A stretch of 64,000 nucleotides of DNA from Mycolicibacterium iranicum (GCF_014190915.1 NZ_JACHVU010000001.1:682001-746000); one strand, 5' to 3'; shown: positions 34,141 to 42,435, numbered from the stretch's first letter. The notes: generated by a model from the letters alone, not told the origin. Translations and numbers: made by a program.

Positions 34141-34698
34141 TCAGGTGTGTGCTGGCGTGGTCGCGAACTGGTCGGTGATGGCCTGGCAGAACGCGTCGAG
34201 GTCCTTCGGCGAGCGGCTGGTGATCAGGTTGCCGTCGATGCAGACCTGCTGATCGACGACGGTCGCGCCGGCGTTGCGCAGGTCGGTGCGCAGGCTCGGA
34301 TACGACGTGAGGGTGCGGTCCCGGACGACGTCGGCTTCGACGAGCGCCCACGGGCCGTGGCAGATCGCGGCCACGGGCTTGCCCGACTGCACGAACTCGC
34401 GGACGAACGCGACCGCGCCCTCGTCGAGACGCAACTTGTCCCCGTTGACCGTTCCCCCGGGGAGCACAAGCCCGTCGTACTCCTCGACGCGGGCGTCACC
34501 GACGACCCGGTCCACCGGGAACGACCCGGCCGGCTCCAGATCGTGGTTGCGGGCATCGATCTCGCCGTCCTTGACCGACAGCAGGTCGACCTGGCCGCCG
34601 GCGTCCTGGACCGCCGCGCGCGGCTGTTCCAATTCGACCTTCTCGACGCCGTCGGCGGCGAGGAAGGCGATCCTGCGTCCCTGAAGTTCGTTCGGCAT
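34141..34698 (-). CDS. DJ-1/PfpI family protein (type 1 glutamine amidotransferase fold)
   Basis: 185 residues. The nucleophile elbow AICHGPWALVEA carries the family Cys, with Glu in VEKVELEQPR as its partner and YDGLVLPGGTVNGDKLR as the oxyanion loop. It matches PfpI/YhbO-type proteins, linked to protection from stress, deglycation or general proteolysis. AGGAG precedes ATG 34698. Upstream in the same direction is PPK2, 51 bases away. Confidence 0.9.
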   Translation of the reverse strand: MPNELQGRRIAFLAADGVEKVELEQPRAAVQDAGGQVDLLSVKDGEIDARNHDLEPAGSFPVDRVVGDARVEEYDGLVLPGGTVNGDKLRLDEGAVAFVREFVQSGKPVAAICHGPWALVEADVVRDRTLTSYPSLRTDLRNAGATVVDQQVCIDGNLITSRSPKDLDAFCQAITDQFATTPAHT

Positions 34699-34749
34699 GT
34701 GCTGACTCCTCTCGTTGCCGGGCGCGTACCCCGTTCCCGGGGTCCGAAA

Positions 34750-35628
34750 TCAGTCCGTCAGCGCCCGGCCAACGATCTGGGGATCCGGGGCGCCGACCAC
34801 GTCGTGGTCCTTGTCGTCGTAGTCGAAGCGGTGGAGCACATACCGCATCGCGTTGATCCGGGCGCGCTTCTTGTCGTTGCTCTTGACCACGATCCACGGC
34901 GCCAGGTCGGTGTCGGTCGCGGCGAACATGGCCTCCTTCGCCTCGGTGTAGTCGCGCCAGCGATCCGAGGACTCCAGATCCATCGGCGAGAATTTCCACT
35001 CGCGCACCGGGTCGACCAGCCGGATGGCGAACCGGGTGCGCTGTTCGGACGGGGAGACCGAGCACCACAGCTTGACCAGGTTGATGCCCGACTCGATCAG
35101 CATCTGCTCGAAAATCGGTGTGTGCCTGACGAATTCGGAGTACTGCTCGGGTGTGCAGAAGCCCATTACGCGTTCCACCCCGGCGCGGTTGTACCAGGAC
35201 CGGTCGAACAGCACGATCTCCCCGGCCGCCGGGAAGTGCCGCACATAGCGCTGGAAGTACCACTGGGTCCTCTCACGGTCGGTGGGCTTGTCGAGCGCGA
35301 CCACGCGCGCGCTCCTGGGGTTGAGGTGCTCGACGAAGCGCAGGATGGTGCCGCCCTTGCCCGCGGCGTCGCGGCCCTCGAACAGGATGAGATGACGGGT
35401 GCCCGTGCGGTTGCTCCACTTCTGCAGCTTGAGTAGTTCGATCTGCAGCCGCCGCTTCTCACGCTCGTACTCGCTGCGCGGCATCTTCTCCGGGTACGGA
35501 TAGCCCTCGCGCCACGTCTCGACCGGCGCGCCGTCGCGGTCGAGCAGGACGGGTTCGTCCTCGTCCCGGTCGTCGATCGAGTACCCGTGCCCTTCGGCGA
35601 ACAGGTCGTCCAAACTGAACTCAGGCAT
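34750..35628 (-). CDS. ppk2: Polyphosphate kinase 2
   Basis: 292 residues, close to the usual length of one-domain PPK2. The Walker A is EGRDAAGKGGTI (Gly85-Lys91), Walker B FDRSWYNRAGVERVMGF (Asp142), and the lid contains SPSEQRTRF. It transfers phosphate between polyphosphate and nucleoside diphosphates, in mycobacteria mainly favouring GTP formation. ATG 35628 is chosen; the frame extends further without support. It is divergent from a small gene 36 bases away. Confidence 0.95.
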   Translation of the reverse strand: MPEFSLDDLFAEGHGYSIDDRDEDEPVLLDRDGAPVETWREGYPYPEKMPRSEYEREKRRLQIELLKLQKWSNRTGTRHLILFEGRDAAGKGGTILRFVEHLNPRSARVVALDKPTDRERTQWYFQRYVRHFPAAGEIVLFDRSWYNRAGVERVMGFCTPEQYSEFVRHTPIFEQMLIESGINLVKLWCSVSPSEQRTRFAIRLVDPVREWKFSPMDLESSDRWRDYTEAKEAMFAATDTDLAPWIVVKSNDKKRARINAMRYVLHRFDYDDKDHDVVGAPDPQIVGRALTD

Positions 35629-35651
35629 ACCTGGGGGCTTCCCGCGTCCTC

Positions 35652-35657
35652 TAACGT
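35652..35657 (+). promoter_or_regulatory. -10 element of a leaderless gene
   Basis: TAACGT fits TANNNT and ends seven bases before ATG 35665. The leaderless start supports ATG 35665 over the longer open frame from 35587. Confidence 0.45.
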
Positions 35658-35664
35658 CGAACCC

Positions 35665-35943
35665 ATGACAGCTCAGTCCGATACCGCCCGCCTCGACGAC
35701 GTCGCCCCCGGGGACGTCATCTCCCTGACGGTGCCCGGCGCCGATGAGCCCGGCGAATACAAGGTCGTGCACAAGAACGACACCGAAGGCACGTCCGGCC
35801 CGACCGTGATCGTCACGCTGGAGGGCGACGACGGGGAGACGTGCGACGTCGAACTACCCGGTGACACGGTCGTGGAACGGACGCTGGAATCGAAGTGGGA
35901 GTCCGGCCAGAGCCCGACGCCGCACAACGACCTGAAGAGGTAG
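35665..35943 (+). CDS. Small conserved-looking beta-rich protein
   Basis: 92 residues, acidic, with alternating strands (DVAPGDVISLTVPGADE, KVVHKNDTEG, TVIVTLEGDDGETCDVEL). It looks like a small beta-barrel and has one Cys. Not recognised. It starts leaderless and is followed after three bases by another small gene in the same direction, so the two form an operon divergent from ppk2. Confidence 0.65.
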   Translation: MTAQSDTARLDDVAPGDVISLTVPGADEPGEYKVVHKNDTEGTSGPTVIVTLEGDDGETCDVELPGDTVVERTLESKWESGQSPTPHNDLKR

Positions 35944-35946
35944 GCC

Positions 35947-36318
35947 ATGGCGAGGTATGAGGTCAACGCCGCCGCGGTGACCTACGTCCGCGGCCTGATC
36001 GACTCCCGGCAGTACGTCCTCGACAGCGACTGGGGCGAGGTGCAGCCGGACGCCGGAGCCCAGAACGCCTACCTCGAATCGCACGACTGGGACGCCTACA
36101 GCCGGTGGTACCTGGGCCTGACCCAGGGCGCCGCCGACGAGACCAAGGCGCGGTACGCGTTCGTCTGCGGAGATTTCCGGCGGGTGCACCGCTCGGGCCT
36201 CATCGCGTGCGTGTACCGGGCCGCGCAGTGGCGACACAAGGCGGTCGAACTCGCGGCTCACGATCTGTTGCAGCATCTCGACACCACGGCCGGCATTACC
36301 GCCGAGCCCTCCAGCTAA
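35947..36318 (+). CDS. Hypothetical protein, 123 residues
   Basis: A soluble, mixed protein with a Trp/Tyr-rich middle (ESHDWDAYSRWYLGLT) and a conserved-looking core ARYAFVCGDFRRVHRSGL, ending in a helix. No function is recognised, though the motif layout is that of a compact single domain. AGG precedes ATG 35947 closely; the spacing of three bases from the upstream stop shows one transcript. Confidence 0.68.
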   Translation: MARYEVNAAAVTYVRGLIDSRQYVLDSDWGEVQPDAGAQNAYLESHDWDAYSRWYLGLTQGAADETKARYAFVCGDFRRVHRSGLIACVYRAAQWRHKAVELAAHDLLQHLDTTAGITAEPSS

Positions 36319-36390
36319 GTGTTTTAGCCCCCTGAGTCGGTGGTACTGACCCTTGGCGCAGCCGCGGGCTCGCAGGAAAGGGATGACCAC

Positions 36391-37095
36391 ATGAAACTCA
36401 GTCGAATTGCCGGTGCCGCCGGTGCAGCAATGCTCGGTGCGTTCACATCGGTGATCGGTGTCGGTGCTCCGACGGCGGCCGCCCAACAGCCGTGCCCGGA
36501 CGTCGAGGTCGTCTTCGCGCGAGGGACCAGCGAACCCGCCGGTGTCGGGGGAGTCGGACAGTCGTTCGTCGACGCCGTGCGGGCGCAGGCCGCGCCCCGG
36601 TCGGTGGGCGTCTACGCGGTGAACTACCCCGCCGGCAACAACTTCGCCGACGGCCCGCTGTTCGCGCAGACCGTCATCGACGGCATCCGCGACGCCGGCA
36701 ACCACCTGCAGAGCATGTCCGATGTCTGCCCGAACACGCGCATGATCCTCGGAGGCTTCTCCCAGGGCGCGGTCGTCTCCGGCTTCACCACGTCGGCCAC
36801 GGTCCCGAGCTCGGTGCCCGCAGCCGTCGCGCCCGCGCCGCTGCCGCCGGAGGTCGCCGAGCACGTGGCTGCCGTGGTGCTGTTCGGCACCCCGTCGGGT
36901 CCGTTCCTGCAGAGGTACGGCGCCCCGGCCATCACCATCGGACCGCTCTACGCCGACAAGACGCTTCAGCTGTGCGAGCCCGGCGACAGCATCTGCAACG
37001 GCGCCCCGGACGGCGGGCCCAACCTGCCCCACTCGCTGTACGGCGTCAACGGGAAGACCAACGAGGGCGCGTCGTACGCGGTGGGGCGGCTGTAG
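36391..37095 (+). CDS. Cutinase-family serine esterase, secreted
   Basis: 234 residues with a Sec signal peptide; cleavage is expected after Ala31 (PTAAA|QQPC). The catalytic triad is Ser124 in GGFSQGAVVS, Asp199 in CEPGDSIC and His214 in PNLPHSLYG. Four Cys (35, 113, 195, 202) can form the two disulfides of the fold. In mycobacteria these cutinase-like proteins act as secreted lipases, esterases or phospholipases. AGGAAAGGG precedes ATG 36391. Confidence 0.94.
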   Translation: MKLSRIAGAAGAAMLGAFTSVIGVGAPTAAAQQPCPDVEVVFARGTSEPAGVGGVGQSFVDAVRAQAAPRSVGVYAVNYPAGNNFADGPLFAQTVIDGIRDAGNHLQSMSDVCPNTRMILGGFSQGAVVSGFTTSATVPSSVPAAVAPAPLPPEVAEHVAAVVLFGTPSGPFLQRYGAPAITIGPLYADKTLQLCEPGDSICNGAPDGGPNLPHSLYGVNGKTNEGASYAVGRL

Positions 37096-37101
37096 CTCCC
37101 G

Positions 37102-37356
37102 TCAGGCGCCGGGGGGTACCGGGTAGCGGTCATTGACATCGGCGTTGGTGTCCTTGCGCGCACAGTGTGCGCAGCAGAACATGCCCTCGTCGGTCTCGAT
37201 GCCGTGCCCGAGTATCCGGCATCCGCAGTGCCCGCAGTCCGGAGCCAACTGGACGGCTGCGCACTCCACACTGTCGAACGTCGCGGCCCGGCCGTCGTGG
37301 AAGGTGACGGTGAATGCTTTGTCGTAGTCGTTGCCGCATGTGTCGCAGATAGTCAT
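37102..37356 (-). CDS. Small zinc-ribbon protein
   Basis: 84 residues with eight Cys. Pairs CDTCGNDYD, CGHCGC and CCAHC form likely zinc sites, and the N-terminal TICDTCGNDYDKAFTV is typical of small mycobacterial zinc-ribbon proteins. Function unknown, possibly nucleic acid or protein binding. It is divergent from the methyltransferase gene, separated by two tandem 16-bp repeats. Confidence 0.75.
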   Translation of the reverse strand: MTICDTCGNDYDKAFTVTFHDGRAATFDSVECAAVQLAPDCGHCGCRILGHGIETDEGMFCCAHCARKDTNADVNDRYPVPPGA

Positions 37357-37379
37357 GGAGGGCAGTCTTCCCGGCGTTC

Positions 37380-37411
37380 ACGACGACAAACGTTGACGAC
37401 GACAAACGTTT
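37380..37411. repeat. Two tandem 16-bp repeats in a divergent promoter region
   Basis: ACGACGACAAACGTTG (37380-37395) is followed directly by ACGACGACAAACGTTT (37396-37411), identical in 15 of 16 bases. Each contains AACGTT, and the second holds the palindrome CAAACGTTTG. They occupy the middle of the 85-base gap between the zinc-ribbon and methyltransferase genes, as an array of regulator sites would. Confidence 0.65.
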
Positions 37412-37441
37412 GGGGAGTCCGGAATCGGGCATCAGAGATCC

Positions 37442-38134
37442 GTGACGAGCGCATATACCGAATTCGACGCCACCGACGCCGCCGTCGAGGTGTATCCCCC
37501 GCAAGAAGATTCGCAGTTGCTGATCGATGCCATGCTGGCAGCCGGGCTCGCCCCGGGTGCGCGGGTGGCCGACCTGTGTACCGGCAGCGGAGTGGTCGCG
37601 GTCGCGGCCGCCGCGGCGGGTGCGGCGAAGGTCACCGCGTTCGACATCTGCCCCAAGGCGGTACAGCGGACGCGCTCGGAAGCGCTGGCCGCCGGGGTAG
37701 AGGTGGATGTGCACCGTGGGTCGTGGGCTCGCGCAGTCGAGTTCGGTCCGTTCGACGTCGTGCTCGCCAATCCCCCCTACGTGCCGCAACTCCCGGTCGA
37801 CGACCGCGACGCCATCCCGTCGGAGGCCGGCCCGTCGCGAGCGTGGGACGCCGGACCGGACGGTCGACTCATCCTCGACCCGCTGTGCGCCGCAGCTCCT
37901 CTGCTCCTCGAGGAGGGTGGCACCATGCTGGTCGTCCATTCGGAGTGCTCCAACGTTCAGCGCACCGTCAGCGCTTTCCGCGACCAGGGCATGCAGGCCG
38001 AAGTGGCTGCGCAGCAGCTGATCCCGTTCGGACCGGTCATGACCCAGCGTGCCCCCTGGCTGAGGCGGGTCGGGCTGCTCGGCCGCAACAGCCAGCAGGA
38101 GCGCATCGTCGTGGTCCGTGCCGATGCCCCGTGA
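37442..38134 (+). CDS. HemK2/MTQ2-type SAM-dependent methyltransferase
   Basis: 230 residues. The SAM-binding motif is VADLCTGSGVVAVAAA, acidic motif II is AFDIC, and motif IV is VVLANPPYVPQLP, the NPPY signature of N5-glutamine or N6-adenine methyltransferases. The N-terminal VYPPQEDSQLLIDAM is typical of the HemK2 branch that modifies Gln of release-factor-like proteins; the bacterial substrate is unknown. GTG 37442. Its TGA overlaps the CDGSH gene start as GTGA. Confidence 0.88.
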   Translation: MTSAYTEFDATDAAVEVYPPQEDSQLLIDAMLAAGLAPGARVADLCTGSGVVAVAAAAAGAAKVTAFDICPKAVQRTRSEALAAGVEVDVHRGSWARAVEFGPFDVVLANPPYVPQLPVDDRDAIPSEAGPSRAWDAGPDGRLILDPLCAAAPLLLEEGGTMLVVHSECSNVQRTVSAFRDQGMQAEVAAQQLIPFGPVMTQRAPWLRRVGLLGRNSQQERIVVVRADAP

Positions 38135-38367
38135 GCGATAAGGAATCCCGCGTGGTCCGGGTCGTCCCAGGCGGCCCGGTCATGGTGGAAGGTCCTGTGT
38201 GCATTGAGCTTCCGGACGGCGGGGTGGTCGAATCGGACCGCTTCATGGTGGCGATCTGCGCATGCCGCCGCTCGAAGACCTACCCTCTGTGCGACACCAG
38301 CCACCGTCGCCGCGAACGCGGCGACGGTTCGTCGTCGGGAAAGTCAGTCCAGGCTTCGGCGCAGTGA
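38131..38367 (+). CDS. CDGSH iron-sulfur domain protein (MitoNEET-like)
   Basis: 78 residues. The cluster-binding motif is CACRRSKTYPLCDTSH, with three Cys and one His as ligands of a [2Fe-2S] cluster. The N-terminal part is beta-rich and the tail polar. GTG 38131 overlaps the methyltransferase stop. It converges on the redox-enzyme gene with a 24-base overlap of coding ends. CDGSH proteins move electrons or clusters, and this one probably serves the adjacent di-iron enzyme. Confidence 0.9.
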   Translation: MSDKESRVVRVVPGGPVMVEGPVCIELPDGGVVESDRFMVAICACRRSKTYPLCDTSHRRRERGDGSSSGKSVQASAQ

Positions 38368-39354
38368 GCTGCGGTCGTCGCTCCAGCACGCCATGATGTG
38401 ATCGGCCAGGCGCTCCTCGACCAGGTCGAAGGCCCGGATGCCGAAGACGATGTCGCGGTCCAGTTCCGGCTCGCGCTGCACGAGATCCCCGACCACATCG
38501 GTGCGCACCACCTGCTCGTGCACCGCGTCCGCCTCGATGTGCTCGGCGTAGAACGCACTGCAGTCGGCGGGCGCGCCCAGACGCTCCAGGGCCTGCACCA
38601 TCCGGCGTGATCCGGGAGGCGAGGTGACCTCGGTGGCTGCGAAATGTCCGACCGCCGAACCGCGCAGGCTGCGGTGCAGACCGAACAGCGACATCACGTT
38701 GACCACCGCCAGCGTCGGTGCGGGGACGTCGTTGAGGTAGCCCAGGTACCTGGTGTCGAGATCGGCGGCGGCCATCAGGTCGGCGAACAGCTGCTGGTGC
38801 AGTCGGGCGCCCTTGCCGGCCCCGAACTCGTCGAACTCCACGGCGACGAACGACGCCTTCGCCTGACCGGTCAGCCGCGGGATGGCCCACGCGTGGGGGT
38901 CGCCCTCCTTGAGGTGGTACAGCGACCGGTGCGCGAAGAGCTCCCGCATCTGCTCCCAGCTGCCCTTGTCGCGCATGTAGTAGGACAGGCCCGTGCCGTT
39001 GACCGGTTCCACGCACAGAGCGTCGAGTTCGGCGAGGGCACTGGCGTCGGGCTCGATGTCGCCGACCCCGCGCCGGATGTCCTCCAGGAAGATCTCTTCC
39101 AGCCGGCCACGCAGATAGAGAAGGCCGGCGTTCCACTCCCAGGCGTTGTCGACGCCGGCGAATCCGCGGTAGTGCAGCTCGTAACAGATGTAGAGGGCGA
39201 GCTGCAGATCGATTCCGGCGGGATCCGCGTCGGCGAGCGAGGTCTCGACCTTGGCCAGATAGCGCAGCGGAGCGCGCTCCGCCAGCAACTCCACCACGGA
39301 CATCGAGATCGGACCCCGCGGATCGGGCAGGGTCGGTTGGACTAGCGTCGGCAT
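38344..39354 (-). CDS. Iron-containing redox enzyme (haem-oxygenase-like fold)
   Basis: 336 residues, all-helical, with the spaced Glu/His residues of di-iron haem-oxygenase-like proteins: ALYICYELHYRGF, VAVEFDEFGAGKGARLHQQ, and FYAEHIEADAVHEQ. ATG 39354 (MPTLVQPTLPDPRG) is used. It is known that members of this group act on free acids or amines by oxygen-dependent chemistry; the substrate here is unknown. The convergent CDGSH gene could be its electron partner. Confidence 0.82.
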   Translation of the reverse strand: MPTLVQPTLPDPRGPISMSVVELLAERAPLRYLAKVETSLADADPAGIDLQLALYICYELHYRGFAGVDNAWEWNAGLLYLRGRLEEIFLEDIRRGVGDIEPDASALAELDALCVEPVNGTGLSYYMRDKGSWEQMRELFAHRSLYHLKEGDPHAWAIPRLTGQAKASFVAVEFDEFGAGKGARLHQQLFADLMAAADLDTRYLGYLNDVPAPTLAVVNVMSLFGLHRSLRGSAVGHFAATEVTSPPGSRRMVQALERLGAPADCSAFYAEHIEADAVHEQVVRTDVVGDLVQREPELDRDIVFGIRAFDLVEERLADHIMACWSDDRSSLRRSLD

Positions 39355-39603
39355 CACGGGCGCTACGTACCCGCCTCCACCGGCGTCAAACCGAGACGGC
39401 CGTACCGGTCCTGGGTCGCCGCGGTGTACCCACGAGCCCCCCACCCCTACACCTCGTTGCTGCCTTTCTCACAAACCGGTCATCAGAGTCATGCCTGCGG
39501 CCGTCTTCGGGTAACCGACCTATCGAGCGCAGCACAACGCTGACGACCGACCTACGAGCCGGACGACGGCTCAATCCAACAAGACAAGGGGTGAACAAGA
39601 CCT

Positions 39604-40587
39604 ATGGCCACCACGGCTGTTTCGACCGAATCGACCACCGCCACGCTGATCGCGCAGTTGCGCACGGTACTGGATCTGACGCACACCGAGATCCAGGTCG
39701 CCGAGACCCGCGTGTCCCAGGCCCGCACCGACGCGGTGCGGCGCGAGCTGACCCAGAACGCCGAGAATGCCCGCGACCGCGCCGAGGCGATCGAGCGCGC
39801 CATCCGCGACCTCGGTGGATTTCCCGACGTCATCGGCCCGTTCCTGGGCCGCGCCGCGGCTGCGGTGAAGGCCCTCACCGAGCAGGCGGAGCCGTTCGAC
39901 GAGGCCCTGCTGGGCGATCTCGCCCTCGAAGGCCAGCTGCTGGACCGCTCGCGCTACGTCAAGGCTCTCGCCGTCGCCGCAAAGCATCAGGACGTCGAAG
40001 CGCTGGCCACCCGCCTGATCACCGCGCACACCGCCACGGTCGAGTGGCTGACCACGGTCCTGGCCGAGGATGCGCTCGGCGGACCCGCGGCTCTGCGCAG
40101 GACCCCGACCCAGGCCGCTGCCGGGCTGGCCGTGAAGCTGGCGAACCTGCCCTTCACCTGGTCGACGCGCAGCGCCGAGCGGGTGGCCGAGGCCATTCGC
40201 TCCGTCCGACCGGCCCTCGCCGATCTCGTGGAGCGCGGCCAGCGCACCGGTGACATCGCCGGCCGGGCCCTCTCGGGTGCCCGCGACGGTGCCCTGGAAG
40301 CTGCGGAGCGGGTCACCCGCGAGCAGGGCGCCGACGACGCCGCCGACGCCATCCATGCGGCTCGCGGCGCGACCGGCGTCCTCAACTCCGAGGAGCTGCC
40401 GATCTCGAACTACGACGATCTGACCGTCACGGATGCGGCGAATGCGGTGAAGGAACTCACCGAGCCGTCCGACATCCGCGTGATCATCAGCTACGAGGAG
40501 GCGCACAAGAACCGTCAGCGCGTCGTCTCGGCCGCGCAGACGCGTATCGCCGCCATCGCGCAGGAAGTGGTCGGCATCAACAACTGA
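39604..40587 (+). CDS. Ferritin-like/helical stress-type protein
   Basis: 327 residues, mostly helical. The N-terminal 170 residues look like a four-helix bundle (LDLTHTEIQVAETRV, ENARDRAEAIERAIRDLG, KHQDVEALATRLITAHTATV) with Glu/His pairs that may bind iron, as in ferritin-like families. A second module (270-327, SNYDDLTVTDAANAVKELTE then YEEAHKNRQRVVSAAQ) recurs in other actinobacterial proteins as a short C-terminal domain. AAGGGG lies 13 bases before ATG 39604. Function unknown; iron storage or stress protection is a guess. A strong terminator follows. Confidence 0.68.
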   Translation: MATTAVSTESTTATLIAQLRTVLDLTHTEIQVAETRVSQARTDAVRRELTQNAENARDRAEAIERAIRDLGGFPDVIGPFLGRAAAAVKALTEQAEPFDEALLGDLALEGQLLDRSRYVKALAVAAKHQDVEALATRLITAHTATVEWLTTVLAEDALGGPAALRRTPTQAAAGLAVKLANLPFTWSTRSAERVAEAIRSVRPALADLVERGQRTGDIAGRALSGARDGALEAAERVTREQGADDAADAIHAARGATGVLNSEELPISNYDDLTVTDAANAVKELTEPSDIRVIISYEEAHKNRQRVVSAAQTRIAAIAQEVVGINN

Positions 40588-40604
40588 TCCACTGACGCAC
40601 CAGC

Positions 40605-40638
40605 ACCGAGCCGACACGGGACACCGTGTCGGCTCGGT
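40605..40638 (+). terminator. Strong terminator hairpin after the ferritin-like gene
   Basis: ACCGAGCCGACACGG and its exact complement form a 15-bp perfect stem closed by GACA, starting 18 bases after the stop codon. The short T-containing tail (TCGCGTTT) is weak, as is usual in mycobacteria. Confidence 0.75.
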
Positions 40639-40950
40639 CGCGTTTCGCTCCCCGCGGATGCGGGTAGGTGCCGAAAGCTCCGGGCGGCGCGCGACCGTCC
40701 GGACGGTCGGGAGGGGTCTCATGGGGTCGAGGGTGTCGAGGTTCTCCGGGTTCTCGACGGTGTCGAGGGTCGATGCGCAGCCGGGGTGGGCACGTGCTTG
40801 GACACGCGTCACCGCCGCCGTGCGGACGTGGGCGACGCCCAGAACGCCGACCGCGCACGAGTATTGGGGAACCCCGGTGTCGCCGGGAGTGAACTGGTGG
40901 AAGGCCCTCTAGGGACGCGTGCGGTAAGCCCCCGTCATCAGGCCCCGTCG
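40639..40950. other. Convergent gap with an 18-bp palindrome and short repeats
   Basis: 312 bases without a convincing gene. CGACCGTCCGGACGGTCG at 40692-40709 is a perfect palindrome. GGTGTCGAGG occurs at 40732-40741 and 40759-40768 beside an inverted CTCGAC. The palindrome may end transcription of the opposite hemerythrin gene, whose stop is at 40951; an 84-codon frame here has no ribosome-binding site. Confidence 0.5.
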
Positions 40951-41661
40951 CTATTGGCCGCTGTGCGTCTGAGGTCGTTCACCCCGGGTCAGCGGCGGGA
41001 CGTGTTCGACCGCGCCGGCCACCGACGCGAGCAGGGCCGAAAGGCGATGCGCCGCAGCGGCAGACCGGCCGGACGTCCGCCGGGAATGCCGGTCGAGATG
41101 GTCGCGCGACCGGTCGATCGCGGTGAGGGGCAGGGCGGCAACGACATTGCCCGGTGGGCGCCGGGCCACCACAGGGTGCGGGCGGGTGGGCGCTGTGCGC
41201 CGCACCGCTTCCCATGCAGCGCCCAACGCGATCAGGCGGGTGCGCGGCAGCGCCGCCTGCAACTTCGGTAACAGTTCGTCCTCTTCGTCGCGGACGTCCT
41301 GGCTGAGCAACGCGGAGATGCGGCTCCACAGGCGGTGATGCTCGTGGCTGTCGGGATCGCTGCGCTCCAGCGCGGTGAACAACTCGTTGATCTCCTGGTG
41401 CTCCTGTTCGATCGTCAGCGTGAGCTGTTCCCCGTCGGGCAGGACACGCCGGATGACCGGCCACAGGACGGACTCCTCGGCGAACGCATGCGGGAACACC
41501 AGCCGGCACAGATCGTTGAGCAACTGCAGGCGGGCGGACCCGCGGGCGTCGTCGACGGCGTGGATCAGCCGGTCCAGTTCGACGTGGTCGCGCTTCTGCC
41601 GGGCCAGAACGCTGCCCGGCCCACCGAGTTGATCGAGCGTCTGTGTGGCAAGCGATTCCAT
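40951..41661 (-). CDS. Hemerythrin HHE-domain protein
   Basis: 236 residues. Four-helix hemerythrin bundle in about 15-150: His residues in RQKRDHVELDRLIHAV, FPHAFAEESVLWP, IEQEHQEINELF and the HEHHRLWSRIS region can bind a di-iron centre. The C-terminal 70 residues are basic and Pro/Arg-rich, unlike the bundle. It may bind oxygen, nitric oxide or iron. ATG 41661; divergent from the NUDIX gene. Confidence 0.85.
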   Translation of the reverse strand: MESLATQTLDQLGGPGSVLARQKRDHVELDRLIHAVDDARGSARLQLLNDLCRLVFPHAFAEESVLWPVIRRVLPDGEQLTLTIEQEHQEINELFTALERSDPDSHEHHRLWSRISALLSQDVRDEEDELLPKLQAALPRTRLIALGAAWEAVRRTAPTRPHPVVARRPPGNVVAALPLTAIDRSRDHLDRHSRRTSGRSAAAAHRLSALLASVAGAVEHVPPLTRGERPQTHSGQ

Positions 41662-41706
41662 GCCCGCGCAATACCCACGACCGGCGGGTCGAATCCACCT
41701 ACGGGT

Positions 41707-41712
41707 TACTGT
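41707..41712 (+). promoter_or_regulatory. -10 element of the leaderless NUDIX gene
   Basis: TACTGT fits TANNNT and ends six bases before GTG 41719, so translation should begin at the transcript's 5' end. Confidence 0.45.
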
Positions 41713-41718
41713 CGGTCG

Positions 41719-42435
41719 GTGACCATCAGCTACGACGCCGCGTTACGGGACCGGATCCGGCACAACCTGGGCGGGCACGAGCGGCGTTCGGTGACGGACC
41801 CCTCAAGACGTCACGCGGCGGTCGCGGTGGTGCTGGTCGACTCCGAGGTGGGGGAGGACCGCGTGGATCCCGCGCCGGTCGACGACTGGATCGCCGGGCG
41901 GCCGATGCCCGAGGATCTCGACGGGCGCATGGTCGATGTCTCGGGCGGCGCGGCATTTCTGCTCTGTCGCAGGGCGTCCCGACTGTCCACCCATTCGGCG
42001 CAGTGGGCACTGCCCGGCGGGAGACTCGACCCGGGCGAGACCGTCGTCGAGGCGGCCCTGAGAGAGCTGGACGAAGAGGTGGGGGTCCGGCTGCCGGAGT
42101 CCGCCGTGCTCGGAATGCTTGACGACTATTCGACACGGTCGGGATACGTCATCACGCCGGTGGTGGTGTGGGGCGGCGGACGGCTCGACCCGACGCCTGC
42201 ACCCGACGAAGTCGTGGCCGTCTATCGCGTCGGGCTGCATCAACTGCTCCGTGAGGACTCCCCACGGTTCCTGACGATCCCGGAGAGTCCGCGCCCGGTC
42301 GTGCAGATTCCCCTCGGGAACGACCTCATCCATGCGCCCACGGGGGCGATCCTGTTGCAGCTGAGGTGGCTGGGCCTGGAGGGGCGCCCCGACGCCGTGG
42401 ACGAGCTGGAGCAGCCGGTGTTCGCCTGGAAATGA
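41719..42435 (+). CDS. NUDIX hydrolase, CoA-pyrophosphatase-like
   Basis: 238 residues. The Nudix box is complete: GGRLDPGETVVEAAL leads into RELDEEVGV, so Gly, Glu, Arg-Glu and Glu-Glu are all in register. The preceding WALPGG and the following SRSGYVITPVVVW-type strand fit the NudL/CoA diphosphatase group, but substrate is not certain. It hydrolyses a nucleoside-diphosphate-linked compound in the cytoplasm. GTG 41719, leaderless layout. Confidence 0.88.
   Translation: MTISYDAALRDRIRHNLGGHERRSVTDPSRRHAAVAVVLVDSEVGEDRVDPAPVDDWIAGRPMPEDLDGRMVDVSGGAAFLLCRRASRLSTHSAQWALPGGRLDPGETVVEAALRELDEEVGVRLPESAVLGMLDDYSTRSGYVITPVVVWGGGRLDPTPAPDEVVAVYRVGLHQLLREDSPRFLTIPESPRPVVQIPLGNDLIHAPTGAILLQLRWLGLEGRPDAVDELEQPVFAWK

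Noticed and set aside
40658-40912. 84-codon plus-strand frame in a convergent gap
   Set aside because: No ribosome-binding site or -10 element, low complexity, and it reads through the palindrome and repeats.
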